From assembly GCA_934591845.1 (NCBI GenBank), contig CAKTPO010000015.1, positions 1 through 54,309 on the forward strand: a DNA stretch of 54,309 bases, written 5' to 3'. Below the pieces are notes generated by a model. That model did no database searches. It had not been told where the DNA came from and was given only the letters and a program-made list of their open reading frames with translations. This document shows positions 51,823 through 54,309 of the stretch, piece by piece (the stretch's first letter is position 1; each line of letters opens with the position of its first letter). Source of the stretch: an uncultured Oscillospiraceae bacterium. GTDB lineage: Bacteria > Bacillota > Clostridia > Oscillospirales > Oscillospiraceae. The position numbers were made by a program, and so were the translations under genes.

Positions 51823-52953
51823 TTACAGCACAGGGGGTGTCCATTCGTCGCCACCGCCGCCGCCTCCGCCGGAGTCACCGGAGCTTTCGGAGCTGCCGCC
51901 GCCAACGGAGATGGGGTACTGGCTGACGGAATCCTTGGCCATGAAGCCCAGGGTGTCGTTACAGCGCACCAGGAAGCAGGTTTCCAGATCGTTCAGAACC
52001 TGGATGGCCGTGTTGGTGCCCAGGCGGGTGGCATTGCCCCGGAGATAGAAATTGTCATAGAGGGCTGCATTGTACCGGGCGTAGCCGTTCCATTCCTGGA
52101 AAGCCTGGCTCTCCGGGGTTTCCAGCAGATTCTGGGGGATGTAACCCCAGAGCTCCCCCAGCAGGACTGGGGTGTAGCCTGGCCAGTCTTCCCCAAGGCC
52201 CGGCTCCACGATGACGGGGGCCTGTTCGCCCCGGTCAAAGAAGGCCAGAATGACCTGGGCCTGGTCAACCTTTACGGTGGCCTTGCCGGTGACGGTGCCC
52301 TCCTGGGCAATGGCGGAGAGGTTTACGGCGAAGGACGGGGCACGGAGGCTGATGTCGCCGCCGTCCTGGCCGCCGGAGCTGCTGCCACCGCCGCCGCCTC
52401 CGCCATCGGAACTGCCGCCGCCGTCACTGGGCACAAAACGGTACTTGCTGATGTCTTCCCGCTTCATATAGCCCAGGGTGTCCTCCACGGTCACCACGCA
52501 GCAGCCGTCATATTCATCCAGCACCTCTATTTTGGTGTTGGTTTGCAGCAGCCGCACCGGGTCGCCGGTCAGGAGGTAGTTGTCATAGAAGCCCTTGTTC
52601 CACAGGGCGTAGCCGGTCCAGGGTTCGTAGGGGGTGTCGGAGGTCAGCAGGCATTTTTCCATCAGGCCGTAGCCTGCCTGGGTGTGGACGATGACGTAGG
52701 TCTCGTCGTAGTCTTTCACCACGTCTACCTGACTTCCCCGGGAAACCCGGGTCAGCACCGCCGGGGTCTTGTCTGCCAGAACGGCCACGGGCTCGGTTTT
52801 GGGCAGGGGCTCGGTGGGCGGTTCGGTGGTTTCGGTGGGCAGGGTGGTGGGGGCCTCGGTGGTTTCCGGCAGGGTCTCCGGAGGCGTTTGTTTGCCGCAG
52901 CCTGCGGCAACGACCAGTGCAAGGCACAGGAGGATCAAAGCATATTTTTTCAT
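51823..52953 (-). CDS. Lipoprotein with duplicated SH3-like domain
   Basis: Protein of 376 aa. The signal peptide ends in the lipobox VVAAGC, so Cys19 is probably lipidated. A Pro/Thr/Glu spacer (residues 20-55) follows. Two related domains repeat: WTGYALWNKGFYDN...DTLGYMKREDIS and WNGYARYNAALYDN...DTLGFMAKDSVS. Each ends in a Gly/Ser-rich stretch with long runs of glycine. Surface-exposed, probably wall- or partner-binding. It follows the surface protein gene by 15 bases on the same strand, so the two are likely co-exported. Confidence 0.85.
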   Translation of the reverse strand: MKKYALILLCLALVVAAGCGKQTPPETLPETTEAPTTLPTETTEPPTEPLPKTEPVAVLADKTPAVLTRVSRGSQVDVVKDYDETYVIVHTQAGYGLMEKCLLTSDTPYEPWTGYALWNKGFYDNYLLTGDPVRLLQTNTKIEVLDEYDGCCVVTVEDTLGYMKREDISKYRFVPSDGGGSSDGGGGGGGSSSGGQDGGDISLRAPSFAVNLSAIAQEGTVTGKATVKVDQAQVILAFFDRGEQAPVIVEPGLGEDWPGYTPVLLGELWGYIPQNLLETPESQAFQEWNGYARYNAALYDNFYLRGNATRLGTNTAIQVLNDLETCFLVRCNDTLGFMAKDSVSQYPISVGGGSSESSGDSGGGGGGGDEWTPPVL

Positions 52954-52968
52954 GGAATAGGGTGCTCC

Positions 52969-54309
52969 TTATCCTTTGAATTCGGCATCAAACTGCTTGC
53001 CGTAGGCTTTATGGATGATGCCCCAGACGTAGCCGTAGGAGGCGGTGCCGGGTTTGAAGGCATTGCGGTTCTGATAGGCCACAAAGCCGATGCTGCGGTA
53101 GACGGTGCCGCCGTAGACCACCACGGTCTGGCCCTGGGCATTTTGCAGCTTCATATAGGGCCGCATGGCAATGTCCTTGTTCAGGTGCTTGTCCTGGAAG
53201 CCCACCAGCACGTTGGTATACTGGATGCTGTCGCCGGCATAGCGGAACACCGGGTCGGCGGTGCCCTTGCGGTAGGCGTAGTTGGAGCGGACGTTGGCAC
53301 CGCCCAGTACCAGGGGCGCACCGTTCAGCTCCTCGTCCAGTGCCAACAGGGTGCCGTATTCCAGCAGGGTGTAGCCTGCCAGACCGCTGCCGGTGAGCTT
53401 GGCCCGCTTCTGCTGATCAACACCCGTGATCATCCGGATGCCCCGCTTGCCGACAATGCGGATGGAGCTTCCGGCGTAGACCAGAAGGTTATCCAGTTCC
53501 GGCAGAGCTTCAACCTGGTAGCCCTGGGCGGTGGTGTGCAGCCGGTATGCCTGCATGCCCACGGGATACTGGCTGTGCCGGTCCCCGGAGGACGTGTTGT
53601 AGGTGTAGGTGAAAATCAGCTCCTCTTTCGCCTCAGGCAGGGTCACATAGGGGTCGCCGCTGCTGTCTTTTTCCACGGGGTAGGGGATGCCGCCGATCCA
53701 GATTTCCTTCCGGTCCGCCAGTGCCGTATCTTTCAGGGGCAGCCGGTTGGGAACGGCCTCCAAAGTCACCTGTTCCAGGGTGGCAGGCTTTTTCCCCTGT
53801 TCATCCAGGAAGATGGCCTTACAGGTCTTGCAGGCGTAATAGGCCTTGTTGCCGCTTTCCGTGGCCGTAGGAGCCTTGGCCGGATGGAGCTCCAGGGAGT
53901 GGCCCGTGGCTTTGATCACATCCTGTTTTTTGGTAACGGTGTTGCAGACGGAGCATTTTTCACCGTCAGTCAGACCGGACTCCGTACAGGTGGCAGCCTT
54001 GCCGGGAACTGTTACCGGGGTGTGCTCTTTAAGACCGATTTTCTCAGCATCTACCGTTGTTGGTTTCTTTGCGGCCTGGTCTTTGAATACGTTGTGGCAG
54101 TTGTCACAGGTATAGTATTCGTTGTTGCCAGCTTCGGTACAAGTGGAGTCCTTTGCCTCGGTTTTGGTCGTTTTGTGCCCGGTGGCCGGGATGGTTTGCT
54201 GTTCTTTCAGAACTTTGTCACAGACGGAACACTTTTCACCGTCAGTCAGACCGGACTCCGTACAGGTGGCAGCCTTGCCGGGAACTGTTACCGGGGTGTG
54301 CTCTTTAAG
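52969..54309 (-). CDS. Cys-repeat surface protein, 5' part beyond the window
   Basis: The frame is open to the window edge; 446 residues are seen. The N-terminal part seen is a tandem repeat of ~93 residues: EHTPVTVPGKAATCTESGLT, DGEKCSVC, then TGH and YYTCDNCHNVF, with regular CxxC pairs. Two near-identical 90-base DNA copies lie 278 bases apart (about 53942-54031 and 54219-54309). The last ~300 residues form a separate domain with YPVGMQAYRLHTTAQGYQ and SIRIVGKRGIRMITGVD. Repeats of this type occur in large secreted or wall proteins of gut Firmicutes. Signal peptide and start are not in view. Confidence 0.8.
   Translation of the reverse strand, partial: LKEHTPVTVPGKAATCTESGLTDGEKCSVCDKVLKEQQTIPATGHKTTKTEAKDSTCTEAGNNEYYTCDNCHNVFKDQAAKKPTTVDAEKIGLKEHTPVTVPGKAATCTESGLTDGEKCSVCNTVTKKQDVIKATGHSLELHPAKAPTATESGNKAYYACKTCKAIFLDEQGKKPATLEQVTLEAVPNRLPLKDTALADRKEIWIGGIPYPVEKDSSGDPYVTLPEAKEELIFTYTYNTSSGDRHSQYPVGMQAYRLHTTAQGYQVEALPELDNLLVYAGSSIRIVGKRGIRMITGVDQQKRAKLTGSGLAGYTLLEYGTLLALDEELNGAPLVLGGANVRSNYAYRKGTADPVFRYAGDSIQYTNVLVGFQDKHLNKDIAMRPYMKLQNAQGQTVVVYGGTVYRSIGFVAYQNRNAFKPGTASYGYVWGIIHKAYGKQFDAEFKG

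Overview
This window looks like a chromosomal segment of a spore-forming, moderately GC-rich Clostridia member, most plausibly an Oscillospirales-type gut anaerobe. Two alpha/beta-type small acid-soluble spore proteins show the sporulation capacity. A dapA-dapB-dapF set, a glycine-riboswitch-controlled amino acid symporter, an oxygen-independent pyrK-pyrD dihydroorotate dehydrogenase, M3 and M42 peptidases and consensus sigma-A promoters all fit a Firmicute. Species assignment is inference only. No transposase, integrase, phage structural gene or rRNA was seen.

Layout. (1) 1-10 kb is accessory DNA with much decay: an AlbA_2/ATPase/winged-helix protein followed by a two-helix membrane protein, a truncated DUF262 gene, orphan winged-helix tails, a broken KTR protein and a truncated HTH regulator. 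Set among them are a SASP gene with a translationally coupled 37-codon gene, the glycine riboswitch and symporter, a second SASP gene, an RNHCP protein, and a three-part TPR / alpha-beta hydrolase / kinase-like fusion. (2) 9.6-13.4 kb holds tRNA-Leu(UAG), an acyltransferase, aspS and tRNA-Arg(CCG). Both tRNAs are followed or flanked by palindromic repeats built from their own 3' ends. (3) 13.9-17.7 kb holds an ECF sigma/anti-sigma pair, an AraC regulator and a YesL protein. (4) 17.1-23.4 kb (minus) is one probable operon: ParB-like/BMP fusion, metallophosphoesterase, DUF2461, dapA, dapB, dapF, yesL. It is divergent from ydcF and an M42 peptidase (plus). (5) 25.8-32.5 kb holds a 74-aa protein, oligoendopeptidase F, a LysR gene divergent from a cytidylate-kinase-like/MATE operon, an XRE-AbrB fusion and a zinc-ribbon protein. 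(6) 33.3-41.8 kb (minus) is the pyrimidine operon pyrC-carB-pyrK-pyrD-pyrF-pyrE-pyrB, with a consensus promoter, a candidate leader attenuator and a terminator. It has no carA, and pyrB carries a PyrI-like zinc tail. (7) 42-54.3 kb holds pgi, an orphan P-loop protein, a 54-aa membrane microprotein with an OadB-like GGADGPTAIF motif, a CitMHS transporter/serine hydrolase/LysR/fructokinase operon, a DUF6020 membrane protein, a lipoprotein with a duplicated domain, and the 3' part of a Cys-repeat surface protein cut by the window edge.

The most unusual structural signal is a non-coding mosaic repeat of about 0.4-0.9 kb present six times (near 13.4, 15.2, 25.4, 28.0, 32.5 and 44.0 kb). Its modules (GACAGT/GACAAT arrays, several perfect palindromes and a GTCATTCCGA...TCGGAATGAC hairpin) keep the same order in both orientations. 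Together with the tRNA-tail palindromes and the GGADGPT microprotein these are the best candidates for undescribed biology here.
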